DNA of 64,000 bases from Iris pallida (GCA_029216955.1 JANAVB010010791.1:4246158-4310157), one strand, 5' to 3'. Shown: positions 1-10,387, counted from the stretch's first letter. Made by a program: numbers and translations. Notes: generated by a model from the letters alone, not told the origin.

Positions 1-1859
1 TTCTCTGTTATTTGTGTTGGCAGTTATCATTAACAGGTTACACATCAAACCCAAATCAGTACACTAGCCTTTCCCCCAATCACCCAGTCATGAAACCAAC
101 ATCAATATACTTATATACATATAAATTTACATTTAAAAAGAAATTAAAATGAATTCGAACTCAAAAAATATGAACACAGTGAAATGAGTATCAGAGAATA
201 AATGAAACCTCAAATTCAAAATCAATAATACAAATTACATTAATTTAAATAGCCAAGTAGTGTCGTACTCGTGTCCAGAGTCCACACGAGTCCCCACGTG
301 TCTCCACAACTGGACACGGCATATCCAAGTCATAAAATACGCACAGACACATCGCGTGCACAGACTGCATCGTGCTGCGATGCAGTCGACTCGTGGACAC
401 GACTCGTGTCACTTCGTGCCACATAGACGTGTCCTTAGGTTCGCCAGGACTAGGTCTAGGTGTGTAAGTGTCTGCATTTTGTCTAATGTGCGTTGTGTCG
501 TGTCAGTCAGTGCATATCAGTAGGGGTTTACCCGCGCGTACAGTGTGCGCGCACGGCCAGTACGACCAGTGCGAGGAGGAGAACTCCTCGCACATTGTAC
601 CACTCGAGCCCATCTTTTGGGAGGATGGTGGCAGAGGTTGCCCCGACCTCCGTGCCAAAATTCATGCCTTAAAAAGTCATGTCGTGTCCTACAGAAGTGT
701 CGGGCAGCATGGCACAGCACGGGGGTCTCGTGCTGTGGGTCCGTATCCTTTTTGGACACGAAAAAGACACAAAAATCCAATCAGTCTTCACAAAACTTAA
801 TATACACATATAGAGAAACAAATTCATATAATTAGTTTTACAAAAATCAAAATAAATTCCTTAGAGGCATTTAATCAAACACCTACAAAACAATACGACA
901 CGTGTCCGATACGGGCACCAAACGGACATAAAATCCACCCAAATTTCAGGGACACCTAGGGGACTCCTAGATCTAGCCCTACATGTAAAGAAACTCGAAA
1001 TTTAAATCCATTTAAAGGGTTTTACCTATGTGTACAAAAAGCTTGGAAAAGCCTCAAATGGGGGATTCTTCCTCTTGGTGCCAAAAGCTCCAAATTGACC
1101 CAAAGCTGTGATTAAACTCCAAAATCAGGAAATAGGAGAGTGTTAGGTTCTAATGCAAGAAACTAGGATAAAAAAGGACTTAAAATGGATTTATGGGGAT
1201 TTTTAGAAGAGGGACAATTACCTTTCTTTTCCAATGTTGAAATGAATGAAAGAAGGAGGCAAGCCCTAGAGAATAAGTGTTTATATAGGGTGGGGATCCC
1301 TATGGCTGGTCATTTAGAGTTTGGTTAAGGTTAGGGCTTCTAGTTATGGGCCATGGGCCAAGTCATGATCAAATAAATCATTTAGCCATAAGTTATTTCA
1401 TGAAACCATAAACCATGACTTAAATGCACTACACCAAATCCCCTTATTCTAAAATTAGTTTCTAATGACTAAATGTAGGTTAACCTAAGTTAGACTAGGG
1501 TTACCATAGCTAGGGTTAGCTTCCAGGCTAGTTTACTAGGTCTCAACAAGTCAAGTCAACCTAGAATTCACCTATTCAACAAATCACCAAATAATTCAAA
1601 TAAGTCAAATAACCAAATTACCCCTAGGCTAAAAATGATAATAAATCATTCTAATGACATGGTTAGGCTCTAGGTCATGCAGTCACTAGGGTTCTACTTG
1701 CAGCACATCAAAATCACAAGTCATGACTTAAAATAGTTTTTAAATAGTTTAAAAAAATTAAAAATCACCAAAAATTATAATGTGAATCAAATATCAATAA
1801 TTAATAATTATAATTACAAAATTTCAAAATTACCCTTATCTGGAAAATTGGGTGTTACA
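1..1859 (-). mobile_element. Long LTR (Ty3/gypsy Del/Tekay-like), 5' part, runs off the window
   Basis: Read on the minus strand, the sequence starts at 1859 with TGTAACACCC, a start typical of long chromovirus-type LTRs and like the other LTR starts in this window (TGTAACCC at 28596 minus and 35180 plus). A minus-strand TATA box (TATATAA, 1281-1287) lies ~575 bp inside this start, giving a U3 of usual size. Downstream of it, 240-960 is dense in GTGTCC/GGACAC words, as in the related LTRs. The other end is outside the window, so a solo LTR and one end of a full element cannot be told apart. The short ORFs at 260-835 lie in this region, overlap on both strands and look non-coding. Confidence 0.6.
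1281..1287 (-). promoter_or_regulatory. TATA box of the left-edge LTR
   Basis: TATATAA on the minus strand, ~575 bp downstream of the LTR start, at the AT-rich/GC-richer transition expected between U3 and R. Confidence 0.45.
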
Positions 1860-1902
1860 GTATACCTGGTCCTACATATTTTGGGACTGGAGCATTACAG
1901 GT
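1860..1902 (+). repeat. 3' end fragment of a second, plus-oriented LTR
   Basis: This piece reads GTCCTACATATTTTGGGACT and ends GCATTACA. It matches the ends of the plus-oriented LTRs at 18780-18824 and 34780-34814 and the inverted ends at 8675 and 62494. It is best read as the right-hand stump of an LTR into which the left-edge LTR inserted near its 3' terminus. The GTATA at its left edge is a candidate half of a target duplication whose partner is outside the window. Confidence 0.5.
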
Positions 1903-2430
1903 GTTCGTGAGTTCTATTACTGAGTTCACCTCTTTCATAACTCCTCTAGTAGAAAACCTTTCACGTCCATACTACCTCTGAATTGTTATTCTACACCCTA
2001 ATAAAGTTCACGTCTACCATGTACATATTACCTCTGAGTAATCGTCTCTTCCATGATAACCTTGTGTTGTCACAACTATCTAGAAAGCCTTTCACGTCCA
2101 TACTACCTCTGAATTGTTATTCTATACCCTAGCGAAGATTGTGCCTACCATGTCCATATTACCTCTGAGTAGACAATACTTCCATGATAATCCTCCGTGA
2201 TTATCATAACTATCTATAGAACCTTTCACGTCCATATTACCTCTGAGTTGTTCTATACACCCGTAGAGTCTATCCTTGCCATGTCAACATAACCTCTGAG
2301 TAAGAAAAATTCTACCACCAAAAATTCCGTATTTACCATGTCCATATAACCTCTGAGTAAATACCCTATCTACAGCGGCGTCATCTCCATCCCCTTATGT
2401 TGTACTACCTCTGAGGGAATTCTCACTCTT
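1903..2430. repeat. Degenerate tandem array with a CCTCTGAGTA core
   Basis: Eight copies of a motif close to CCATRTTACCTCTGARTWR occur about every 55-70 bp (near 1973, 2031, 2104, 2159, 2240, 2290, 2347 and 2404), alternating with TTTCACGTCCATA words. No ORF of note is present. A related word (CTCAGAGATAATATGGACGTGG, inverted sense) is seen near 44938 between the two antisense genes of the Tat element, so this may be the equivalent noncoding array of the Tat-like remnant to its right. Confidence 0.55.
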
Positions 2431-2748
2431 GTACAAGAAAATCTCACAACAAAAAGACAAGAAAAACCAAATTTTCATTTATAGAATGGAAAGTTTTCTT
2501 TCTTTGGCTATAAAAAGAGTCTCTCAAAAAGCAAGAGACAGAAAGACAAAAATGAGGTCAAAACTGCGAAGGCCGATGCAAAATTTCTTCTAGTAGACCC
2601 CTCAAAAGAGCAATTTGGGGGCCAACCAATGCTTAGGCTCGACGCTCGGCCTCCTAACATCGAACAGCTTTTTGCCCATACACATTAGCAAGAAAAAGCA
2701 TCAGCATATCTTCAAGACGACGCTCCTAAGGGTCGACGCTCATATGCA

Positions 2749-3034
2749 TCAGTGAACCAAGAAATCAATGACAGTCAGACACCTACTAGGAACGGGTGGC
2801 CACACGTCTCCGTGCACTGAGACTCCTACAATAGGAACTTGCTCAGGGACGATGGCTTCGAAAGCCAACTCCTTCCCTTTGGCCTGTCGAGTACTCGTCG
2901 TGACGTCTCCAACTTGCTTTGCCGATGATGCTCTAGTCTGTCTCGCACTCATTGTAGCTGGTATGGGGCTAGCCACTACCCCACGGGCCTTCTTGGAGCT
3001 CGTCGCAGGAGCTTTCTTGATTTCTTGGGAGCCA
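2749..3034 (-). pseudogene. 5' end of an antisense ORF of the Tat-like remnant (decayed)
   Basis: A minus-strand ATG at 3034 opens MAPKK and then needs a frameshift to continue into a 75-codon stretch (2976-2749) rich in Ala, Ser, Thr, Lys and Arg. It sits just inside the inferred 3' LTR of the remnant and is antisense to that LTR. This is the same position and orientation as the antisense plant-mobile-domain gene of the Tat element at 40021, which opens MAPRR and is also basic and Ala/Ser-rich. A CT-rich leader containing AAACCCTAG precedes the ATG. Homology to the N-terminal exon is inferred from position and composition only; no mobile-domain core is visible here. The overlapping plus-strand ORF at 2768-3049 is taken as its shadow. 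Confidence 0.35.
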
Positions 3035-4384
3035 TGGTGGGAAAGCTAGGGTTTGAAAGAGGAAGAAGACTCTGATGAAAAGTTTCTGTGAGAAAAAAAA
3101 AAGACAGAAAGCTTTTCTCCCTCCTAACAGACCCTACTTAGAGGGTACGACCACGTCAGCAAAAGGAGACAAAATGCTTCATGAACGAGGAGACTCTTTG
3201 GACGACGTAGGAATTAAGTGTAAAGATCATGATGACCCTTCCCTAGAAATGAGGAGTTGTGATCAAATTTTAATAAAGCGACGGCTCAAGGCATTTAATG
3301 CCGAAGGCTAAGCGTGACGACAGCCTGTCAGTAAGCATGCTGGATATTCGCTTGCAAAGGACACGTGTCATGCTTCTATTCAAAGTATTCCGAGCTTGGC
3401 TCAAGTTCGAAACACTTTGATGGGAGTCTTGTAGAAGCATGAAAAAAGTGCAGACATATCAAATGCACAGGTGGCGTTCTCACTACACATGGCCTCACAA
3501 AAGTGTAGGTACCCCAAAAGCACAGACAGAGAACTAAAGTCACACAGACGAATAAAAGTGGTGCATAAACAGTTCTTTATTAAAATCATGTCTACAAAAG
3601 ATCTATTACAGATTCTTCATGATTACATATAATGGACTAAAACACCTAAGAAAAGTCTACAAGGGGGTTAATCTTCAGCACACGTGCAGCCCCCCAAACG
3701 CGCAACACGGTCAGAGCAAGCCACTTTCTGAAGCAGCTATTAGCCCGAGCAAGAACTCGGTCCACAGCACAGGGTATGCCACCGCCATTGAGCAAGGAAG
3801 AGCACAACCTGTGGCTCTTTGGATTGACAATCAATCCAAACCGGAAGCTTGGATCTCGAAGATCTCCAAGATGTTGTTCAGGTTCGAACTCCTTTTGCCA
3901 AACGCTCAAGTGCATCTCAAAACTTAGCATCAGTTCTTCTACAAGGACACAGCTTCTTCGAATGAAGGGATTTACAACCAATAGTCGACTTGTACAAGGC
4001 CAACGGTCGTTCGAAGCTAAGTCGGGATCGAGCATAACGGTAGGAATATTAAGAGAAACAAGACACAACCCTTCAGAAAAGCTTTCCTTTATTTAGGGTG
4101 AGTGTGGTCCAACCCACATGCCACATGGCCATCGGTCAAAGATTCCAAAATTAATGGGATGAATCTAAGACTCAGCATAATGAATCTTATTTAATAGGTT
4201 CATTCGACTGAATCCTAGGCCGCAGATTTCTTGAATTCCCCAATGACGGTGGTAATTAAAGAAGAGGACGATCGACTGGTCCATCAAAAAAGTAGTCATT
4301 AATTGCTCTTATGACTTCGACAGAAACTAGCTCCTTCGACTCAAAAGCACAGCCAGTTCATTCCTTCCACTACGCCCTCACTTT

Positions 4385-4840
4385 AACTCAGAAGCGCAGT
4401 GCCCTCCATCCCATCCAAAAGAGCAGCCCGTTCAAAGGCTCCTTCATCTGACACTTTGGTGTCCAAAGCATAAGTCTACTCGTCGACCTTAAGCACAGTG
4501 ACTCCGTTGCCCAAAGCAAAAGTCTACTCGCAGTCCTAAAAGCACAGTGATTCCATTGCCCAAAGCACTTGTCCACTCATCGCTCTAAAAGTGTAGTGAC
4601 TCCATTTCTTGAAGTACTTGTCCACTCGTTGCCCTCAAAAGCGCAGTGACTCCGTTGCCTGAAGCACTTGTTCACTCTTCGCCCTAAAAGAGTAGTGACT
4701 CTGTTGCCTGAAGCACAAGTCCACTCGTCGCTCTAAAAGTGCAGTAACTCTATCGTCTGAAGCACAGTCTACTTAACGCCTAGAAGCGCAGTGACCTCAA
4801 AGCCTCACCAGAAGCGCAGCTCGCATAGAAGCGCAGTCTT
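4385..4840 (+). repeat. 49-50-bp tandem repeat in the Tat-like LTR
   Basis: Six to seven degenerate units contain AAAAGYRCAGTGACTCC followed by GTTGCCYRAAGCAC and GTCYACTCGT. The AGTGA landmarks fall at about 4497, 4546, 4595, 4645, 4694 and 4743, giving a period of 49-50 bp. The best units contain GCGCAG, and further GCGCAG words follow at 4790-4835. The array lies in U3 upstream of the TATA box at 5250. Confidence 0.75.
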
Positions 4841-5249
4841 ACAGGGTGACGTGGTTTCACGTGGCCAGACGGGTGTTTATGTCTTTTTCAGATTAGTTTG
4901 TTTAAAAACTACCGCTTTTAAGATAGGACAGAGTTTGATTCTGTTGATAAGAGCAATATTCTATCAGTTTGTTTAAACCACAAATAAGGACGAAATTTGT
5001 TCTTATAGACGAGGGTCATATCCAATCGATTTGTTTAAACCAATGGCCCCCCTAAGATAAGGCAAAATCCAACTTCAGGGATAGGAACAGAATCTGCTCA
5101 GGTTTATCCGATCAACAATAAAGAAGAATCCCAGCGTCCAATACGTGTCAGCTCAGTAGCAGACCTTACTGTACAACTTCAAGATTCTCTCATATCTCTA
5201 CGTGCAGCGTTCCTGTACAATCCTTATGCACATCATATATGTGCTTCCC

Positions 5250-5257
5250 TATAAATA
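5250..5257 (+). promoter_or_regulatory. TATA box of the Tat-like LTR
   Basis: TATAAATA in a CCC-TATAAATA-GAAGG context, upstream of a ~290-bp stretch ending at the LTR end. This is a typical R-U5 length. Confidence 0.6.
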
Positions 5258-5538
5258 GAAGGGGTGTTCCTTCGATAAAGAGGCTTCGAAATCTTTACAA
5301 CTTTGGGATCCTCTTGATTAGTAACCCCAGAGTTACAATCACAAGCACCAGAAAGCCAGAGCAAGTTCAACTCATCGTCAGATCATCAACGGAATAAAGG
5401 AGCCGCTATGGTGCTCGATCTCCATCGTCACACTTCTCCAGAAAACTTTATACTTAGATCTCCTATTTAGGAATCGATTATACTCTTTTATACGTTTAAT
5501 ATATAAAAATTTCGTATAACCTTTTGTCATGGCAAACA

Positions 5539-6468
5539 GACACGACGATATATACTGATATCTCTCTGAGAGGACTAGTCCAGTCTCGAGTACCCTTGTT
5601 CGATGTTAATCCACTATGTCACAAACTAATTAAGAACTTGTAGTCTCTTACAACACTGTGCTTGGCGACGAGCAAATGACTGACTCCAGAGGGCAATTTT
5701 AAAAACTGAAACATTTTCTAAATGTAGCCACCGATACAACTCTTCAGTACCAAAATTTTAGATTGAAAAAAAACTGTTCTGGCTTTAGCTAAGAGTGGTA
5801 TTGGCTTTATTTGAAAGCTTAGGCTCATAGAAAACACTTTACAATAAATAGAGAAGATAAGGAGTGACTGAATGAGTGGTTTGGAAATGGAAAAGTTTTT
5901 CTCTATTTATAATATTTTTGTATACCAAATTTGGGCAGAGTTCGGGTAGAGTTCGGATGTAGAAATCTCACATTCGACCGTTGTATGCAGATTTAGAGGA
6001 ATTTTAAACCAAAAATCATAACTGACAAGGCCAAACTCGGGCCAAACTTGGGTCGAGTTCTGTCCAAGTTAGCTCAGAACTGTTGGGGCCAAAATCTGTA
6101 TGGGTTTTGGGCTTTTTAGAAGTATGGACTATTTAGATTTTGTATGTGGATAGCTAGGGTATTTTGTTTATGGTATGAAAAAAACCTAAGCCAGTACCGA
6201 TCCTGATCAACCTTACGTATTTTTCCTAGACTCAATAAAAATAAAAATACATAAGAAAATATGAAAAAGCTTGATCTTGATTCCAGTACATTTAGTTCTT
6301 GATGACGACGTGATGTTTGTAGTAGTAGGATGTAGATGCAGTAAGACGTAGATGCAGACGTTCTTCTTATTTGAAACCTGAAATCCTATAGCAGTAGTAT
6401 TTTGGGTATCGACCAAAGTTGACGTTGATTATCAAAATCAGGTGTGATCATTAACCAATGGGCCAACA
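5539..6468 (-). repeat. Copia-1 3' LTR, left end lost to a nested insertion
   Basis: It aligns by eye with 16984-17898: GACACGACGAT, GGACTAGTCCAGTCTC, CCACTATGTCACAA, and the shared terminus CCAATGGGCCAACA. On the minus strand it begins TGTTGGCCCATTGG. It lacks the first ~160 bp seen in the right LTR because the Tat-like LTR abuts at 5538. The minus-strand TATA region is CTCTATTTATAATA near 5894-5907. Short GAGTTCGG-type repeats occupy the U3 (5936-6085). Confidence 0.85.
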
Positions 6469-6627
6469 ATCTCTCCTATTTTGATAATGACAAACTTTGA
6501 GTCTACACCAAAATATAACAAATAAAATGTTACTTTGAAAAATTTATACTTGACTTGTTCTGAATCGAAAAAAATTTGGTATGCTCTTTCTCCCCCTTTA
6601 TTATGTGTTCAAAATATGGCTCCCCCG
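6469..6627 (-). other. Polypurine tract and second polypurine-like pair, copia-1
   Basis: Next to the 3' LTR the minus strand carries a weak purine tract (complement of ATCTCTCC at 6469-6476). A stronger pair follows further in: TCTCCCCCTTTA at 6588-6600 and GGCTCCCCCGC at 6618-6627, both purine-rich on the sense strand. The same spaced pair occurs in copia-2 at 38307-38346. Confidence 0.55.
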
Positions 6628-7185
6628 CAATTTGTGAATCCACGACAACAATAAAGAAAAAGAAAAGTAATACCAAGAAATAATAGGAACTAACAAGTCA
6701 ACATCTCAAGTAGTAGCAATAAGAAACCATAAGTAGTAGACGAAACCAACTAATATAGCAACTACTACTGAAATAAGAAGCAACTACAACTGAGTAAGTC
6801 CAAGTGCATAATCATAAGACAGTGCTACAAATAGAATATTCCAAAGATAAAAAAAAGTGTCACTACAAGATCACCATCCACCAAACAAGTCTACAAAATA
6901 TTAGTCCAAAAGACTGAATCAAATATCAACATCATCACTCGGGGCATCAGGAGGAGGATGTGAATCAACGTAGGCTATCGTCGGATCGAAGAAGCCGAAC
7001 GTCGGATGATCCTCGAGTCACGGTCTGTCAAAACCAGGATGACGAAGGATAGGAGCTGGAGCAGTGGGATGATGTGTCAATGGCCACTGGATGTAAGCTA
7101 TGACATTTCTCAATACATGGGCTTGAGAAATGTGGCAAAACTCAGTATCGACAAAGCGAGTCAGATAGGTCTGATGCTGCTGTCC

Positions 7186-7569
7186 TTAGAGAGTGACAAA
7201 AGAATCGAACCTATGATAGAGCTTGCCAAAGGTATGGCTTGGTTCTTGCATGTTGCAATAAAACATGAGGACATCATTGTCATAGATAGAGTTAGAAGTC
7301 TCTAAAAACATTTGGAGTCCTAGGTTTTCAAAAGTAGGGGCATATTCTGAAAGAACAGTAAAGTTGATGGTCTTTCCTGAGCAAATTTCTCGATACCTAA
7401 AATGGGTAAACCAAGAGAGTGATCTCTCGGAAGTGAAAAATAGGGACGAATCAAAGTCCCCATCGTCATCGGGACGAGCAAGACTGAACATATTGATTGG
7501 TTCATACTCCAAAGTGGAAGATGAAGTCGTGTCTCTAGTTTTCTTCCTCTTGGGAATTCTAGAAGCCAT
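7186..7569 (-). CDS. Extra 3' ORF of copia-1 (plant transposon-protein/envelope-like)
   Basis: A 127-codon ORF lies between pol and the 3' LTR on the element's sense strand, the place where some plant retrotransposons carry an additional ORF. The N-terminus is strongly basic (SRIPKRKKTRD), resembling a nuclear-localisation signal. The centre has the pattern RYREICSGKTINF, then YAPTFENLGLQMFLE, then YDNDVLMFYCNM. This recalls the domain often labelled putative plant transposon protein in plant gypsy/copia elements (R-x-I-x-x-GK, W/L-x-FL, V/L-x-x-FY-x-N). That assignment comes from remembered patterns, not a search. The ORF opens cleanly with ATG and ends TAA at 7186, and is shorter than the family. 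No transmembrane segment or signal peptide is visible, so a true envelope protein is unlikely. Confidence 0.45.
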   Translation of the reverse strand: MASRIPKRKKTRDTTSSSTLEYEPINMFSLARPDDDGDFDSSLFFTSERSLSWFTHFRYREICSGKTINFTVLSEYAPTFENLGLQMFLETSNSIYDNDVLMFYCNMQEPSHTFGKLYHRFDSFVTL

Positions 7570-7945
7570 GAGAAATTAAAGATAAAAATATAGATATATA
7601 CCTCATTGGATATAGAAAAGTGGTAGAGAACGCCTTCCTAGAGGCCTTAGATCCAAAAAATTCGGTTTTAGAGTCTTGGAGAGGGGTTTATCAAAAGCTA
7701 GGGTTAGGGTTTTATGATTTAGAGGCGATATTCGGGAGGAAGAAGAAAGTGGAATAGGGAAAGGGGGCTGCTGGTTCGCTTCTGTTATAGAAAATGTCCC
7801 TACAGAGTTCAGCCCGAACTCGGTTAAAACTCCGTCCGAGTTCGATCTGAGTTCGACCACTCAAATTTTAGGTTATTTTATGTGTAATGAATGATAAAAA
7901 CAACTCAATAACTTTTAACTGTCTGATTTAATTAATATTCATCAC

Positions 7946-8063
7946 TTTGGGTTAGCTATAGGAGCCGAATCCCAGCTAGCGGTAGTCCGAAGACACTTGG
8001 TTCCATGTCGCTTAGGCTTTTACGCCTTGTTGACAAAAGGACCCTTTTGGCTTGTACCCAAAA
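7946..8063 (-). ncRNA. Conserved ~115-nt structured 3' element of copia, copy 1
   Basis: It shares long identical words with 57279-57399 and 57714-57830: GGGTTAGCT, CCCAGCTAGCGGTAGTCCGA, GTGTCGCTT, GGACCCTTT and GGCTTGTACCCAAAAT. The outer ends TTTGGGT and ACCCAAA are complementary. Inside, AGGC/GCCT and AAAAGG/CCTTTT can form hairpins. It lies just downstream of the pol stop in the 3' noncoding region. A structured RNA role is inferred. A coding origin is disfavoured because it is preserved in copia-2, which lacks pol. Confidence 0.4.
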
Positions 8064-8124
8064 TAACTTTAATTAATAAATCCTTGAATATCAAGTTTTT
8101 AGTATTTTTATTAATCATAACGCA

Positions 8125-8674
8125 TTATGACTCTGAAAATTCAAGTATGCCTAACTCTCTATGTAGATAATTAAAACGATATTCAGCTAGTGGTTTTGTG
8201 AAGATGTCTGCTAGTTGATGATATGTGTAAATAAATTCTAAGCAGATATCCCCGTGTTGTTGGTGATCATGCAAAAAGTGGTAACGTATTTCTATGTGTT
8301 TAGTGCGTGAATGACATACTGCATTCTTCGTCAAGTTAATAGTGCTAGTATTATTACGATAAATAGAAATCTTAGTGTAGTATATTTTAGTCTTCTAGGC
8401 TTTGCTTCATCCACGAAATACGAGCACAATAACGTCCTGCGGCGATGTACTCAGCCTCAATTATTGATAAAGTTTGCTTCTTGCTAAACCAAGAGATGAA
8501 AGCTTTTCTAGAAAATGACACGTACTGCTAGTACTTTTACGGTCTACATTGTATCTAGGAAAATCAGCATCTGAATAATAGATTAAGTCAAATGATGTGG
8601 TTTTGGGATACAATAAGCCGACTGTAGAAGTTCTTTTAAGGTATCGAAAGATACGTTTACGGCGTGTAAGTGTG
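8125..8674 (-). pseudogene. Copia-1 pol, RNase H C-terminal part
   Basis: Two reading-frame pieces on the minus strand. The upstream one contains RRKRIFRYLKRTSTVGLLYP, SFDLIYYSDADF and DRKSTSSTCHFL, the copia RNase H signature with the catalytic Asp in YSDAD. The downstream piece (8334-8125) contains HSRTKHIEIRYHFLHDH, LEFIYTYHQLADIFTKPL and HRELGI, the usual end of copia pol. A frameshift and stops separate them. The upstream edge at 8674 is where the solo LTR inserted; the preceding codons resume at 12539. Confidence 0.85.
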
Positions 8675-10032
8675 TGTAACATCCCAGTCCCAAAATACTT
8701 AGGACTAAGTACGTTGACATGCCAGCTGCATACATACGAAGTAACTCCAATATATGGAACCATCGTATATATACATAAGCTGTAAAATGCAGTAAACCAC
8801 GATACTAATCTCATCCACAAGTAAAGAATAAAGACTTTATAATAAACTCATGAATTATCATTTACAAGTTGTTGGGCGGAGACAAATCCACTACCAACGA
8901 AAAAGTAAGAAATACATAATAACAAATTTTGTCGAGCGATGCGAAGACGATCAAGTGTAATCATCCTCGAAGAAATGGCCTTGGCTAGAGCACCTGCGAA
9001 AACCATAAAATACACACCTGGAGAATTCACCAGGTCCTCAGAGGGACATAACAAGATACAATAAACAACATGTCATATAAATACTGAATATAAAATATGA
9101 CATAAATAAAAGTGACAAGACCTCAATAAGGTAACCTAACCATGCTAAAGTAAACATACAGTTGAGAACAAACCGTTCCTCACATGAGCCCTGGTTGTAA
9201 ATAGGATCTTGTATAGTCCCCACTTGGGCACCAGTGAACTAAGCGCATGACGTTCAAAATGACAGTGGCCAACCTGAGGGGGTAATCATACCCGTATCTC
9301 CGCGTTACAAGTAAATATGTAATAAAAACCCATACGACAAGAAAATGTTCTCTCCACCCAATGCACCTATCAAGTCGCATCCGCGATCACGTACCTCTAC
9401 CAACTGCTAAGTCTTCTAACATGCCTTTATTAACAGTTAGACCTAACGCATGTGTACGGGTGATCAGCCAACACGCAAGGACCTCTACATGCTACTTATC
9501 TCACACATACTCGTGGTACAACTGTGTCAAGGTATATGCGATACTACAAATGGTAGTCCCTTAACTCTAAGTCTATATACAATAAAAGGATAATAAATAA
9601 AGTAAGCTAGTATCACTGAGCAGGCAGTAAATTAGGAACTGTAATAATGGTACAGCTAAAAGAACTGGAAATAAATGAACAGTAATATGCAATAAATAAA
9701 ATACATACTAATTATAACCAGTAAATTATGGAAAGGTATCTTGCCTGATGTGTCGCCTGGGTGGTGCGGGGATCTGACATGTCCAAATTGTCCAATAGTC
9801 ATGGTCGTTGCGAAAGGGTCAGGATTTGTGAAGAAATAGAAACATGTAATTAGTCGTGACCAATGATGATAACCAAGGAGTGTTGGAATAAAATATATTT
9901 ATACTATTTGTAGAAAATATTTCATTACATTTTGAAGACTAAATTTTATTAGTAAAATACTTTACATAAACATTTTAAAATCGAGAATCGTTTTTAGGCA
10001 AGAAAACTCTAAGTTGTCATAATACTCTAGGG

Positions 10033-10037
<5 letters not shown>

Positions 10038-10089
<52 letters not shown>

Positions 10090-10090
10090 A

Positions 10091-10115
<25 letters not shown>
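10038..10115. repeat. (AT)n microsatellites
   Basis: Nearly pure AT dinucleotide runs at 10038-10082 and 10089-10115, split by a short A-run. They lie in the solo LTR. Confidence 0.95.
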
Positions 10116-10124
<9 letters not shown>

Positions 10125-10337
10125 TATATTATGAATCAGAATACTTTTAAGTAAATTCAGGAAATAAAAGATTCTAGGTCAAAGTTAAGATTTTAATTAG
10201 ATAAAATATTTAAATAATATTTTTAGTTCAAAAATAACCATATTAAAAATATTATAATTTAGGAATTTTCCAATTTGGAAATTCATATAAGGTTAAATCC
10301 CAAAACTATGTTTTTGGTTACATAATAACCTTGGAAG

Positions 10338-10387
10338 ATATATATATATTTTTTTTTTTTTTTTTTTTTTTGCATAATAACCTTGGA

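Larger units (their letters stand above)
3073..5538 (+). mobile_element. 3' LTR of a Tat-like Ty3/gypsy remnant (left end uncertain)
   Basis: The right end is GTCATGGCAAACA at 5538, immediately followed by copia-1 LTR sequence; the Tat element at 38817 also has an LTR sense end in CAAACA. A plus-strand TATA box (5250-5257) lies ~290 bp before the end and a 49-bp tandem array lies in the U3. The left boundary is placed by inference near the purine tract at 3090-3110 and the adjacent antisense ORF start. The overlapping opposite-strand ORFs at 3619-4096 look non-coding. The interruption point in the copia-1 LTR (after which GACAC follows) suggests this element inserted into that LTR, with the partner duplication outside the window. 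Confidence 0.5.

Noticed and set aside
260..835. Four overlapping short ORFs, some Cys-rich
   Set aside because: Both strands are open over the same GTGTCC-rich LTR segment; no start context or domain supports them.
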